Origin: Planctomycetota bacterium
GTDB taxonomy: Bacteria; Planctomycetota; UBA1135; GCA-002686595
Length of the DNA stretch: 64,000 nt
Assembly: GCA_023150475.1 (NCBI GenBank)
Contig: JAKLKU010000015.1
Location: forward strand, 62,001 to 126,000
Direction of reading: 5' to 3'
The position numbers and the translations under genes were made by a program. Shown in pieces: positions 44,074 to 52,889 of this stretch. Every line of letters starts with the position of its first letter. Positions within the stretch are counted from its first letter, which is position 1. Under the pieces are notes generated by a model that worked only from the letters and a program-made list of their open reading frames with translations, was not told the DNA's origin and ran no database searches.

Positions 44074-45554
44074 GTCAGCCCCACTCGCAACGTGTGATAG
44101 GTGTCGTTCTCGTCGTCGTCGAAGTCGTACGCGAGCTCGCCCTTCAGCGCCTTGCTCCACGCGCGTTCGAGCTTCAGGTACCACGTCCGGACGTCTTCGC
44201 GTTCGTTCGACGAGAGCCAGTCGTACTTGTAGAGCGAGTAGTACGTGCCGAGCGCCGCTTCGAAGCCGTTGCCGAAGTCGCGCGCGAGCGAGACGCCGAA
44301 ACCGTCGATCGAACGTCCGTCGGCGTCCCAGAGATCGGCGTCGATGCCGAGCTCCAGGCCCTTCGTGAACACGTCGTGCAGCGTCGCGCCGACGAACGCG
44401 CGGTCATAGTCGCGGTTGAACGTGCCGATGTCGGCGTCGTCGTCGACGCGACGCACGTCGAAACCGCCGCGCAGCGTCGCACGCTCGCCGAAGCCCTTCT
44501 CGAGCGACAGGCCGAGCTGGTCGTACGGGTAGAGGCTCTGCAACGCGCCGTAGAACGGATCGAGCTCGAGCACGAGGTCCTGTTGTGTCTCGAGCAACCG
44601 CCGCCACGTCGCGCGCGCGACGAAGTCGTGCTGCGGATCGTTCCAGTTCGCGCCGAGTTTCACGTCGCGGCCTTCGCCTTCGAGCGTCGTGTAACGTCCG
44701 TCGAAGCGCAGCTTGTCGCTCGCGCGCTGCCACAGACTCAACGCGAGCAGATCGTCGTCGTGTTCGGCGAGGCGGGTCTCGTCCTCGAGGTGCATCCAAT
44801 CGATCCGCGCCCGGCCGCGCTTCCACGGCACGCACTCGCCGAACGCGCCGAAGAGCACGTCGCCCGACCGCGACGACTCGTAGAGGTGCACCGGCACGCC
44901 GCCGTAGGCACCGAAACGCGCACGCTTCGCGCCGAGCTCTTCACTGGCGACTGCGACGCCGTCGAAGAACGCGAACTCGGGCGTCTCGTAGTCGATCTGC
45001 CGGCCGAAGCGCAGCGTCTCGAGGTTCTCGACGCGCTCGACGTCGACGTAGGCTTGGTAGAACCACGCGTCGACCGATCCCGAGAACGTGTCGGCGAGGC
45101 TCGGGAACGACACTTGGTCGTCGCGGCCGCCCGCGCCGTCGAGGTCGGCCGTGATCAGGCCATGGACGTGCGCCGTGAACGCGTCGCGGCGAGCGTCGCC
45201 GGCGTCGAGGACGAAACTCTCGCGCAAGTCGACGTCGCTGCCGTCGTCCGACGAACGTGCGACGAGTTTGGTCGAGCTCGAGCCGCGCACCCAGTTCGGT
45301 GACGACTCGGGAGCCGCGCTCGCAGCAGAGGGTTCCGCGACGGCGGCACCGTCGCTCGTGGCCAGCGATCGCTCCGATCCTGCGGCGGCGCGGTCATCTA
45401 CGCGCACGGATTCCGCTGGCGAAGCCGTCGGTGCGGGCGCCGGTGTGACGCACGCCGCGACGAAACCGAGCGACGCGAGACCGACGCCGGCGATTCGCGA
45501 AGTCACGGACCTCGGAATCGCATGGAGGGTGGCAGGCGCGGCGGGGGTCGTCAT
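44061..45554 (-). CDS. Outer-membrane beta-barrel protein, candidate porin of the cytochrome conduit
   Basis: 497 aa. The N-terminal segment has a possible lipobox (LGFVAAC, Cys near residue 35) and an Ala/Ser/Pro-rich linker to about residue 90. From there amphipathic strands alternate with Asp/Gly turns (for example FGRQIDYETPEFAFFDGVAV, RATWRRLLETQQDLVLELDP, YYSLYKYDWL). The protein ends in TLRVGLTWRF, with the terminal aromatic residue needed for outer-membrane barrels. MtrB/PioB barrels are longer (about 650-700 aa). Here the role is inferred from coupling to the 13-haem lipoprotein and the nearby decahaem lipoprotein. Confidence 0.7.
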   Translation of the reverse strand: MTTPAAPATLHAIPRSVTSRIAGVGLASLGFVAACVTPAPAPTASPAESVRVDDRAAAGSERSLATSDGAAVAEPSAASAAPESSPNWVRGSSSTKLVARSSDDGSDVDLRESFVLDAGDARRDAFTAHVHGLITADLDGAGGRDDQVSFPSLADTFSGSVDAWFYQAYVDVERVENLETLRFGRQIDYETPEFAFFDGVAVASEELGAKRARFGAYGGVPVHLYESSRSGDVLFGAFGECVPWKRGRARIDWMHLEDETRLAEHDDDLLALSLWQRASDKLRFDGRYTTLEGEGRDVKLGANWNDPQHDFVARATWRRLLETQQDLVLELDPFYGALQSLYPYDQLGLSLEKGFGERATLRGGFDVRRVDDDADIGTFNRDYDRAFVGATLHDVFTKGLELGIDADLWDADGRSIDGFGVSLARDFGNGFEAALGTYYSLYKYDWLSSNEREDVRTWYLKLERAWSKALKGELAYDFDDDENDTYHTLRVGLTWRF

Positions 45555-45768
45555 CGGGGATCTCTGGCTCGACGATGGCGCTCGAAACGCCGTCGCGGAG
45601 GTGCCGCGTGTATCGAACGCACGGGCCTTCCAACCCGTTACGCACTTCGCCCCACCCCGAACTCGGGATCGCGTCGCTTGCGTCCGCGAGCGTTCTCGCA
45701 GTGCGGGGTCCGCGCGCGAACGACGCCGCGAGCGAGTCGCGGATCGCCGCTCGCGCCGTCTTGGGTGA

Positions 45769-47223
45769 CTACTGCGCGGTCTCGGGCTCGAAGTCGAGAC
45801 CGAACTTCTGGATGCGGTAGCGCACCCGGTCGCGGTTCATGCCGAGCAGCCGCGCCGCGCGCGTGCGGTTGCCACGCGAACGTTCGAGGGCCTGGCGCAG
45901 CAGGTCGCGTTCGAGCTCCTCGAAGTTCACGCCGCCCGGCGGCAACGTGAATCCCGTCGTCGACGCGGCTTCGACGCCCGGCACCGGCGTGACGCCCGGG
46001 ACCGGCGCGACGACGGTCGTCGCGGCCGACGGCCGGCCGCGCGCCGCGATCTCCGCCGGCAAGTCGTCGACGCCGAGCCACGGGTCTTCCGACAACAACA
46101 CGGCGCGTTCGATCGCGTTGCGCAACTCGCGCACGTTGCCCGGCCACGCGTACGCGACGAGCAGCTCTTCCGCGGTCGGTTCGAGCCCTCGCACGTTCTT
46201 GTGGAACTCGGTGTCGAAGTGCTGCACGAAGGTGCGCGCGAGCGGCAGGACGTCCTCACGACGATCGCGCAGCGGCGGGATCACGATCGGGATCACGCGC
46301 AGTCGGAAGTAGAGGTCGCGGCGGAACCGTCCGGCTTCGACTTCCTTCTCGAGGTCCTTGTTCGTCGCCGCGATGATGCGCACCGAGACGTGCAAGTCGC
46401 GCGTGCCGCCGACGCGGCGGAACGTCTTTTCCTCGAGGAAGCGCAAGAGCTTGCCTTGCAGCGCGAGCGAGATGTCGCCGATCTCGTCGAGGAACACGGT
46501 GCCGCCGTCCGCGAGCTCGAAGAGGCCCTTCTTCTGGGCCTTCGCGTCGGTGAACGAACCCTTCTCGTGCCCGAACAGCTCGGATTCGAGCAACGTCTCG
46601 GGCAACGCGGTGCACGTGATGTGCATGAACGGCCGTTCGCACGCGGCGCCTTCGTAGTGCAGCGCCCGAGCGATCAGGCCCTTGCCGACTCCGCTTTCGC
46701 CGAGCAGTAGGATCGTCGACGCTTCGCTCTTCGCGATGCGCTCGACGATGCGCGCGACGTCCTTCATCGCCGGGCTCTCGGCGACGAACGTCTGCACGCG
46801 GTAGACCTTCATGTCCTCTTCGCGTTGACGAGCGATCTCCTCGCGCAAGCGACTCGTCTCGAGCGCGCGCGCGACGGTCTGGATCACGTCGTCGACTTCG
46901 AACGGCTTGCTGACGTAGTCGTAGGCGCCTTCTTTCATCGCCTCGACCGCCCCACCGATGCTCGCGTGGGCCGTGATCATCAAGACAGGCACGCGAGGAG
47001 CCGCCTTGCGCATCGTGCGCATCACATCGAGCCCCGTGCGGTCGGGAAGCTTGTAGTCGAGGAGCACCATGTCCGGTGTCTCTCGACCGAACGCTTCGAG
47101 CGCTTCCGCGCCCGTCGAGGCTTCCTCGACCAGGTAACCGGCTTTCTCGAGCGCTTGACGCAGGCCCCAACGGACCATGCGCTCGTCGTCGACGACCAAA
47201 ATGCGTGCAGTCACGGTTTCCAT
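45769..47223 (-). CDS. NtrC-family sigma-54 response regulator
   Basis: 484 aa from the ATG at 47223. Receiver domain with phospho-acceptor Asp 56 (MVLLDYKLPDRTG) and the KP at 106-107. The AAA+ domain shows Walker A GESGVGKG at 175-182, the sigma-54 contact loop as GSFTDA at 222-227 (canonical GAFTGA), LFLDEIGDI-like Walker B (GGTVFLDEIGD) and PLRDRREDVLPLA. The C-terminal Fis-type helix-turn-helix is RGNRTRAARLLGMNRDRVRY. It is upstream of the barrel-cytochrome genes on the same strand and divergent from a histidine kinase, so it probably controls the conduit genes through sigma-54. Its target promoter was not identified. Confidence 0.93.
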   Translation of the reverse strand: METVTARILVVDDERMVRWGLRQALEKAGYLVEEASTGAEALEAFGRETPDMVLLDYKLPDRTGLDVMRTMRKAAPRVPVLMITAHASIGGAVEAMKEGAYDYVSKPFEVDDVIQTVARALETSRLREEIARQREEDMKVYRVQTFVAESPAMKDVARIVERIAKSEASTILLLGESGVGKGLIARALHYEGAACERPFMHITCTALPETLLESELFGHEKGSFTDAKAQKKGLFELADGGTVFLDEIGDISLALQGKLLRFLEEKTFRRVGGTRDLHVSVRIIAATNKDLEKEVEAGRFRRDLYFRLRVIPIVIPPLRDRREDVLPLARTFVQHFDTEFHKNVRGLEPTAEELLVAYAWPGNVRELRNAIERAVLLSEDPWLGVDDLPAEIAARGRPSAATTVVAPVPGVTPVPGVEAASTTGFTLPPGGVNFEELERDLLRQALERSRGNRTRAARLLGMNRDRVRYRIQKFGLDFEPETAQ

Positions 47224-47248
47224 GGCGTGGAGGCGATCACGCGCGAGA

Positions 47249-47266
47249 TTCCCCACCGTCGGGGAA
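47249..47266. promoter_or_regulatory. Inverted repeat in the divergent kinase/regulator promoter region
   Basis: ttcccc-accgtc-ggggaa, 6-bp arms, 26 bases upstream of the NtrC-type gene start in the 183-bp gap between the divergent two-component genes. It could be an operator for self-regulation or a small hairpin. No experimental motif known. Confidence 0.3.
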
Positions 47267-47406
47267 AAGGCCCGGATCCGGCGGCTCGCCGTTCGCCTCC
47301 AAGCGCCGCGATCGCACTCGGGCACAGGCTATGCCAATGTCGCGACCGACACCCTACGGACTCGGGCCCGTGCGCCGCGCGCATAGTGCCCATTACTGTC
47401 TGCGGT

Positions 47407-49062
47407 GTGAGCCGAGCGCAGCGCGTGGACGGGAACGGCGCACCGAGCGGCGAGAGCCGGGAACTCGGGGCTCTGCGCGCGATCTCGAGCGCGCTCGTCG
47501 CCGTCGCCGGGGAAGAACTCGCGGACGAGGTGCTCTTCCGCGTGGGACACGGATGGGGCCGGGCGTACGAGACGGAGGCGTTGCGCGGGGTGCGCGAGGA
47601 CGCGGCGGCCGCGGGCGAGGCGTGTGACGTCGCGCTCGAGCGGCGCCTCGACCGAGCGCTCGAGCGTCTGCACGCGCTGGGGCTCGGTCGCGCGCTGCTC
47701 GGCCCCGTGCACCACGACCCGGGCGCCCGCACGTGCCTCGTCTCCGCGCGACTCGCCCTTCCCGCGGACGAGCCGCTCGCCGCCCGACCGGCGGCGCTCG
47801 GGTTCCTGACCGGTTTCGTCGCGGCCGCGACGGGACTCGACCTCGTCTGCCGACCCAGCGATGAGACGAAGCCCGACGCGAGCTTCGACATCGTCCCTGC
47901 GCACGACTATCGCCTCGATCAGGAGCCGCCGCCCGCCGCGCCGGCCGGCAGCGCGCGCTTCTTCCTCGGCACGCTCGGTCGCTCGTTCGGCGACGGCGAT
48001 CTCTCGCTCGCCGACTTGCTCGAGAACACCTCCGACGCGGTCATCCTGCTCGACAACCAGAACGTGGTCCGCTACTGGAACCGCGGCGCCGAGGAGATGT
48101 TCCAGTTCACGCGCGCCGAAGCCGTCGGGCGCAAGGCCGGCTTCATCCTGCCGCCGGATCTGCTCGCGGCGGACGAGCTCGGCGCGCTGCAGAAGAAGCT
48201 CGCGAGCGGCGAGAACGTGCACAACCTGATCACGCGACGCATGCGCAAGGATGGCGTCGTGCGTTGGGTCAGTCTGACGCGCACGATCCTCCACGACAGC
48301 CACGGCGCGATCCTCGGCTCGACGGCGATCGTGCGCGACATCACCGAACAACGCGAGACGGAGAGCGCGTTGGAGCGCACCCGCATGCTCGCGATGATCG
48401 GTGAACTCGCGGCGAAGATCGCGCACGCGATCAAGAACCCGCTCGCCGGCATCCACGCGTCGGTCCAAGTGCTCGCGAGTGAGCTCGCGCCCGACGACCC
48501 GCGCCGCGAAGTGTTCGCGGAGATCGGCGACGAGATCCACCGCCTCGACGACACGGTGCTCGACCTGCTCCACTTCGCGCGACCGCTGCCGCCGCACGTC
48601 CAGCCGAACGACCTGCGCACGTTCGTGCAGGACCTGGTCGAGCCTCTGCGTCGACGCTTCGGCGGCCGCGGCGTGCTCTTCGAAGTCGCGATCGAGGAAG
48701 GCCTCGTGGTCGCGCTCGACGCGCGCATGCTGGCGGAAGCGTTCGACAACCTGCTGATCAACGCCGTGCAGGCGCTCGACGGGCCCGGCAAGGTCCGTGT
48801 CGAGGCTCGCACGCTCGGACGCATCGTCGAAGTCGACGTCAGCGACACCGGCCCCGGCATCCCCGCCGCGGACGTCGAGCGCATCTTCGAACCGTTCGTG
48901 ACGCAGAAGAGCCGCGGCACGGGACTCGGACTGCCGATCGCGCGCAAGAACGTCGAGTTGCACGGCGGCTCGCTCGTCGCGCTCGTGAAACCTGGGCCAG
49001 GCGCGACTTTCCGTTTGACGCTCGTCCTGGCGCGAGACGAACGAGCCGGCGCGGGCGCCTGA
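47407..49062 (+). CDS. Soluble PAS histidine kinase with V4R-like sensor domain
   Basis: 551 aa from the GTG at 47407; the start is uncertain. No membrane helix. Residues about 20-170 look like a V4R (4-vinyl reductase-type) ligand-binding domain: ADEVLFRVGHGWGRAYETEA, LERLHALGLGRALLG and LGFLTGFVAAATGLDLVCR. A PAS domain follows (205-310: SDAVILLDNQNVVRYWNRGA, IVRDITEQRE). HisKA has His 340 (ELAAKIAHAIKNPLAGIHAS), and the ATPase domain has DNLLINAVQAL, DTGPGIP and GTGLGLPIARK. It is divergent from the NtrC-type gene and almost certainly its partner. The sensed signal would be cytoplasmic, perhaps a small aromatic, redox or quinone-like ligand; this is inference. Confidence 0.88.
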   Translation: MSRAQRVDGNGAPSGESRELGALRAISSALVAVAGEELADEVLFRVGHGWGRAYETEALRGVREDAAAAGEACDVALERRLDRALERLHALGLGRALLGPVHHDPGARTCLVSARLALPADEPLAARPAALGFLTGFVAAATGLDLVCRPSDETKPDASFDIVPAHDYRLDQEPPPAAPAGSARFFLGTLGRSFGDGDLSLADLLENTSDAVILLDNQNVVRYWNRGAEEMFQFTRAEAVGRKAGFILPPDLLAADELGALQKKLASGENVHNLITRRMRKDGVVRWVSLTRTILHDSHGAILGSTAIVRDITEQRETESALERTRMLAMIGELAAKIAHAIKNPLAGIHASVQVLASELAPDDPRREVFAEIGDEIHRLDDTVLDLLHFARPLPPHVQPNDLRTFVQDLVEPLRRRFGGRGVLFEVAIEEGLVVALDARMLAEAFDNLLINAVQALDGPGKVRVEARTLGRIVEVDVSDTGPGIPAADVERIFEPFVTQKSRGTGLGLPIARKNVELHGGSLVALVKPGPGATFRLTLVLARDERAGAGA

Positions 49063-49670
49063 CGATACTGCCACCGGTCGTTGGGCAAGAAATCGCGAGC
49101 GACGTGCAACCGAAGCGCGTTGCGTCGGTCCATGCAGGAAGCCCCGCCTCGTGCCCGGGCTCGTACTCGGCGACGAGAGCGACCTCGGGCCGCGCGCCCG
49201 AGCCCCCGACGCGACCGGGCCCCCGACGCGACCGAGCCGACAACGCGACCAAGTGCCGCGCGGCCGACGGCGACCTGGACGCCGCCCGCGCCCTGCGACG
49301 GAGGCCCGAACACCCCGCCGAACGGCTTGGCCCCGCGGTGCCCGCGGGTGCAGTGGCGGCAACGCTCGAGGGGCGGCCCGCCGGCGCGGTTTGCGTGGCA
49401 CAACGCGCGAGGCCAGTTCCCCCCGCGAGCCCAGCCAGCGTCGATCGCGCGCTCGTGGACGAATCCGCCACGCCCCGTAACGCGTAGCCTCCCTCGGCAT
49501 CGAACTCCGCGGTTGCAGGCGGGATGGACGCACCCTAAGAGCGGCGCTCGACGCGCGGCTTTCGGCCGGCGGACGCTCCCCCGCGACCGGCGCGGACTCC
49601 CGGCTTGCCTCGCTGCGAGGCACACTGGCGCAGGCCTCGCCGAAGCCCCTGACGAGAAAGAAACGTGGAC
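49063..49670. other. 608-bp region without a convincing gene
   Basis: Frames on both strands are Arg/Pro/Ala-rich and motif-free. The segment 49190-49270 repeats cccgacgcgacc-like words. It separates the histidine kinase from the MsrBA gene and should hold the MsrBA promoter. Nothing resembling a tRNA or riboswitch was recognised. Confidence 0.45.
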
Positions 49671-50768
49671 ATGCAAGTGTGGATGCCGGTGGCTCTCTTT
49701 GCCGCGCTGCTCGCGTGCTCGTGCGCCGTCGTGAGCTGTGCCCGCCCCGACGACACCCGAACGGGCACGACCTCGAGCTCGGGCTCCGCTGCGGACGCGA
49801 CCGCGGCTTCGTCGACCTCGGCGAAACCGAGCGAAGCGGAGTTGCGCAAGACCCTGACGCCCCTGCAGTTCGCCGTCACGCAGTGCAGCGACACCGAACC
49901 GCCGTTCAAGAACGCGTACTGGGACAACCACGAGCCCGGGATCTACGTCGACGTCGTCTCCGGTGAAGCGCTCTTCGCCTCGACCGACAAGTTCGACTCG
50001 GGCACCGGTTGGCCGAGCTTCACGAAGCCGCTCGAAGACGAGTCGATCGTCGAGAAGCGCGACGTGTCGCACGGCATGGTGCGTGTCGAAGTGCGCTCGA
50101 AGGACGCGGACTCGCACCTCGGGCACGTCTTCGACGACGGGCCCGGACCGACGGGGCTGCGCTACTGCATCAACTCCGCGTCGCTGCGCTTCGTGCCCGT
50201 CGAACGCCTCGAGCAAGAAGGCTATGGCCAGTATCTCGCGCTGTTCGGCAAGACGCCGACGAACGCGACGAAGTCGACAGAGACCGAGACCGCGGTGCTC
50301 GCCGGCGGCTGCTTCTGGGGCATGGAAGACCTCTTGCGCAAGATCCCGGGCGTGATCGACACGGAGGTCGGGTACACGGGCGGCACGCTCGAGAACCCGA
50401 AGTACGAGGACACTCACGACAGCAAGAGCGGCCACGCGGAAGCCGTCAAGGTCGTCTTCGATCCGGCCAAGCTCTCGTACGCGGACCTGCTCGAGAACTG
50501 GTTCTTCCGCATGCACGATCCGACGACGTTGAACCGCCAAGGCAACGATCGTGGCACGCAATATCGCTCGGCGATCTTCTTCGCGAACGACGAGCAGAAG
50601 CGCGTCGCCGAAGAAGTGATCCGCCGTGTCGGCGCTTCGGGCAAGTGGAAGAAGCCGATCGTCACGACGCTCGAGCCGGCGGCGAAGTTCTGGCAGGCCG
50701 AGGACTACCACCAGGACTACCTGGTGAAGAACCCGCGCGGCTACACCTGCCACTTCCTGCGCGACTGA
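49671..50768 (+). CDS. msrBA: Exported methionine sulfoxide reductase, MsrB-MsrA fusion
   Basis: 365 aa from the ATG at 49671 (a GTG at 49665 is the alternative). A leader with Cys ([20 protein letters not shown]) suggests a lipoprotein or secreted form. MsrB comes first: [47 protein letters not shown] with catalytic Cys in RYCIN; the zinc CxxC pairs are absent, as in form-1 MsrB. MsrA follows with [11 protein letters not shown] (catalytic Cys), EVGYTGG, GHAEAV and YHQDYL. It reduces both sulfoxide epimers of Met. Export places repair in the periplasm or outer membrane, which makes sense beside oxidant-exposed cytochromes. No thioredoxin-like donor domain is present, so electrons must come from a separate protein. 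Confidence 0.92.
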   Translation: MQVWMPVALFAALLACSCAVVSCARPDDTRTGTTSSSGSAADATAASSTSAKPSEAELRKTLTPLQFAVTQCSDTEPPFKNAYWDNHEPGIYVDVVSGEALFASTDKFDSGTGWPSFTKPLEDESIVEKRDVSHGMVRVEVRSKDADSHLGHVFDDGPGPTGLRYCINSASLRFVPVERLEQEGYGQYLALFGKTPTNATKSTETETAVLAGGCFWGMEDLLRKIPGVIDTEVGYTGGTLENPKYEDTHDSKSGHAEAVKVVFDPAKLSYADLLENWFFRMHDPTTLNRQGNDRGTQYRSAIFFANDEQKRVAEEVIRRVGASGKWKKPIVTTLEPAAKFWQAEDYHQDYLVKNPRGYTCHFLRD

Positions 50769-50832
50769 TCCGCGAACGCGTCGTTTCCGCGCCGGCCCAC
50801 GAGCGAACGTCTCGTCGGCCGGCGCGAGTCTT

Positions 50833-51336
50833 TCATGGCCCGGACCGACGTGCGTCCGTGTCGGCGTTCCGGCGTTGCATCGCCCACCTCGCGCGGCCCG
50901 AGCGCCACGCCCAGATCGCCGGCCACGCGGCGAAGAGTGCGAGCGCGCCGAGGTACGCAACGCCGGCGACGGGATCACGACGAGCGACGTATTCGTCGAC
51001 GCGTTCCCCGCGCACGAGCACGACGACGACGAGCTCGAGGGTCACGAGCAGCGCCCATGCGACGGCGCCGACGCGCAAGGCGAGCGCCACTCGTCCGCGG
51101 AGTCCACAGCGCTCGACGAGCCGTTGCGCGACGAACGCACACGCGCTCGTCATCAGCGGCAACTCCGTGAGCTCGGCGGCCCGCTCGCCGACGCGCGGGA
51201 CGACCCAGAGCACCCTCACGATCCCGAGCACGAATCCGAGCGCGAACGCGACGCCGACGTAGGCCAACGTCGCGGTCCACGGTCGCGTCGGGCTCGCCGC
51301 CGCGCTGCACGAACGTTCCACGATCCGCGCGATCAT
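50833..51336 (-). CDS. Four-helix membrane protein of unknown function
   Basis: 167 aa from the ATG at 51336. Hydrophobic segments are LAYVGVAFALGFVLGIVRVL, LMTSACAFVAQRLV, GAVAWALLVTLELVVVVLV and GVAYLGALALFAAWPAIWA. Conserved-looking patches (RVLWVVPRVGERAAELTELP, EYVARRDPVAGVAY) match a widespread proteobacterial family of unknown role. It is transcribed alone toward the MsrBA gene. Confidence 0.65.
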   Translation of the reverse strand: MIARIVERSCSAAASPTRPWTATLAYVGVAFALGFVLGIVRVLWVVPRVGERAAELTELPLMTSACAFVAQRLVERCGLRGRVALALRVGAVAWALLVTLELVVVVLVRGERVDEYVARRDPVAGVAYLGALALFAAWPAIWAWRSGRARWAMQRRNADTDARRSGP

Positions 51337-51404
51337 GGACACATCGTCGTCGCGACGTGACCGACGCTTCGATCGGCCCGTCGGCGTAGCGCAGCCCGCG
51401 CGAA

Positions 51405-52889
51405 CTACGAATCGGGGAACGGATCGCCGAGCACGTCGTCGAGCCGTTGCTCCGTCTCGTCACGCATCCGCGCGCTCTCGAGCAACAAGTGCGTCACCGA
51501 CATGCCACGCTCGTGGACCGAGTCGTCGACGTCGATGTCGAAGCGGTACCACGCATCTCGCAACCCGTACGCTGCATGGAACACGCGCTGCGCTTGGTAT
51601 TGCACGGCGCTCTCCAGAGTCGTGCGCTCGATGAGGCCGGCCTCGACGAGAGCGTCGCCGAGCCGCCGCTCGGGCGCGAGGTGCGCCATGAACTCGGCCA
51701 GCGTCTGCGCCGCGATCGCACCGTGGTCGACGAGGATCGTGCCGAGCAGGAGTTGATGCGCGGACGCAGTCGCTTGCGCCGACACGACCGTGCCGCGGAC
51801 CAGACGGATGCGGAACGCGTCGTGACCGTTCCAAACGCTGAACGAGCCGCTCTTGTGGAGCGTCGCGAGCAGACCGAGCACCTCGGGCACGGCGAGCACC
51901 GACGAATGTCCGCAGAACGCGGGCTTCGCGTCAGCGGACGCGTCTGCGCTCACGGCGACGGCGTGCTCGCTCGAACCGGAAGTTGCTGGCGCAGTCGTGG
52001 ACGAGTCCGTCGTCGCGGCGTGCGACTCGCCGGGTTGCGTTGGGGCGGCTTCCGCCGCAAACGTCGCCGCGTCGCCGTCCGACCGGGCGGACGTCTGCGC
52101 TTCGTTCGCGGTCGACGCGGCGTGCGCACTCGCAGTGGTGTTCGCGCTCGTCGCGCCGGCCTGCGCAGCGTCGAGAGTCGTGCTCGCGTCGTGCGACGGA
52201 GGAACGACGGCCGTCGGTTCGTCGGCGACAGCAGGTCGTGCCGGCGTTTCGTCGACCAAGAGCAGCTTCTTCGCCGCCTTCAAGGCGCGCGACGCGAAGC
52301 CCCACCGACTGCGTCCCGTCTCGGCGGCGGCCGTCGAGACCGGCGCAACGCAGGCGGCGCCGACGTCGTGCTGCGGCGCGCTCGTCGCGTCAGCCAGGTT
52401 CGGCGTGCTCGCGCCCGGTTCGACGTCGTTCGTCGCGCGGTGTTGCGCGTCGCTCGCGATCGAAGCGCCGGCCGAGTCCGTCGCATGGAGCTCCGCCGAG
52501 GGCGTCGAATCCGTGCGTGCGCCGGACGCGGTGGAAGTCGCGTCACTGAGGCCGACGCCCGCGACGACGATCGAAACTGCGCCTGAAGCGGCGCTTGCGA
52601 CACCACCGGGGATGACACCGGCGCCGACCTCCGCGTTGTCCGGCGACTCGGCGTGCGTCAGGCCGCTCGCGTGCGGTTCCGACGGCGTCGATGCGGTGCC
52701 GAGTGTGGCTGGGTCGACGGTCATCAGCTCGACCGCGGTCTGAGCCCGCTCGTCGTCCGGCAGCGCCGCGCCCTCCGCGTGCTCCGTTTCGGTGACGGAG
52801 CTCTCGCCGTTCGGTTCGGCGACGACGGACGGAGGACTCGCGGCGGACTCCAAATGGCCCCCGCGCTGCTTCTTGCGCTTCTTCGACAC
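51405..52889 (-). CDS. DUF4388/PATAN-like protein with long disordered N-terminal region
   Basis: 494 aa from a GTG at 52889. Residues 1-320 are Ala/Ser/Thr/Asp-rich, low-complexity and probably disordered, apart from a basic helix near residues 185-205 (SRWGFASRALKAAKKLLLVD). From about 325 a folded unit appears: SSVLAVPEVLGLLATLHKSG and IRLVRGTVVSAQA, the DUF4388 (PATAN) pattern, then RRLGDALVEAGLIERTTLES, a type II secretion ATPase N-domain-like helix pair. PATAN proteins act as adaptors in two-component and gliding/GTPase systems. No partner gene is adjacent. Confidence 0.65.
   Translation of the reverse strand: MSKKRKKQRGGHLESAASPPSVVAEPNGESSVTETEHAEGAALPDDERAQTAVELMTVDPATLGTASTPSEPHASGLTHAESPDNAEVGAGVIPGGVASAASGAVSIVVAGVGLSDATSTASGARTDSTPSAELHATDSAGASIASDAQHRATNDVEPGASTPNLADATSAPQHDVGAACVAPVSTAAAETGRSRWGFASRALKAAKKLLLVDETPARPAVADEPTAVVPPSHDASTTLDAAQAGATSANTTASAHAASTANEAQTSARSDGDAATFAAEAAPTQPGESHAATTDSSTTAPATSGSSEHAVAVSADASADAKPAFCGHSSVLAVPEVLGLLATLHKSGSFSVWNGHDAFRIRLVRGTVVSAQATASAHQLLLGTILVDHGAIAAQTLAEFMAHLAPERRLGDALVEAGLIERTTLESAVQYQAQRVFHAAYGLRDAWYRFDIDVDDSVHERGMSVTHLLLESARMRDETEQRLDDVLGDPFPDS

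Noticed and set aside
45555..45768. Sigma-54 promoter before the barrel gene
   Set aside because: Only a partial match (cggcac without the TTGC element at the right spacing) was found by eye. Not strong enough to list as a feature.
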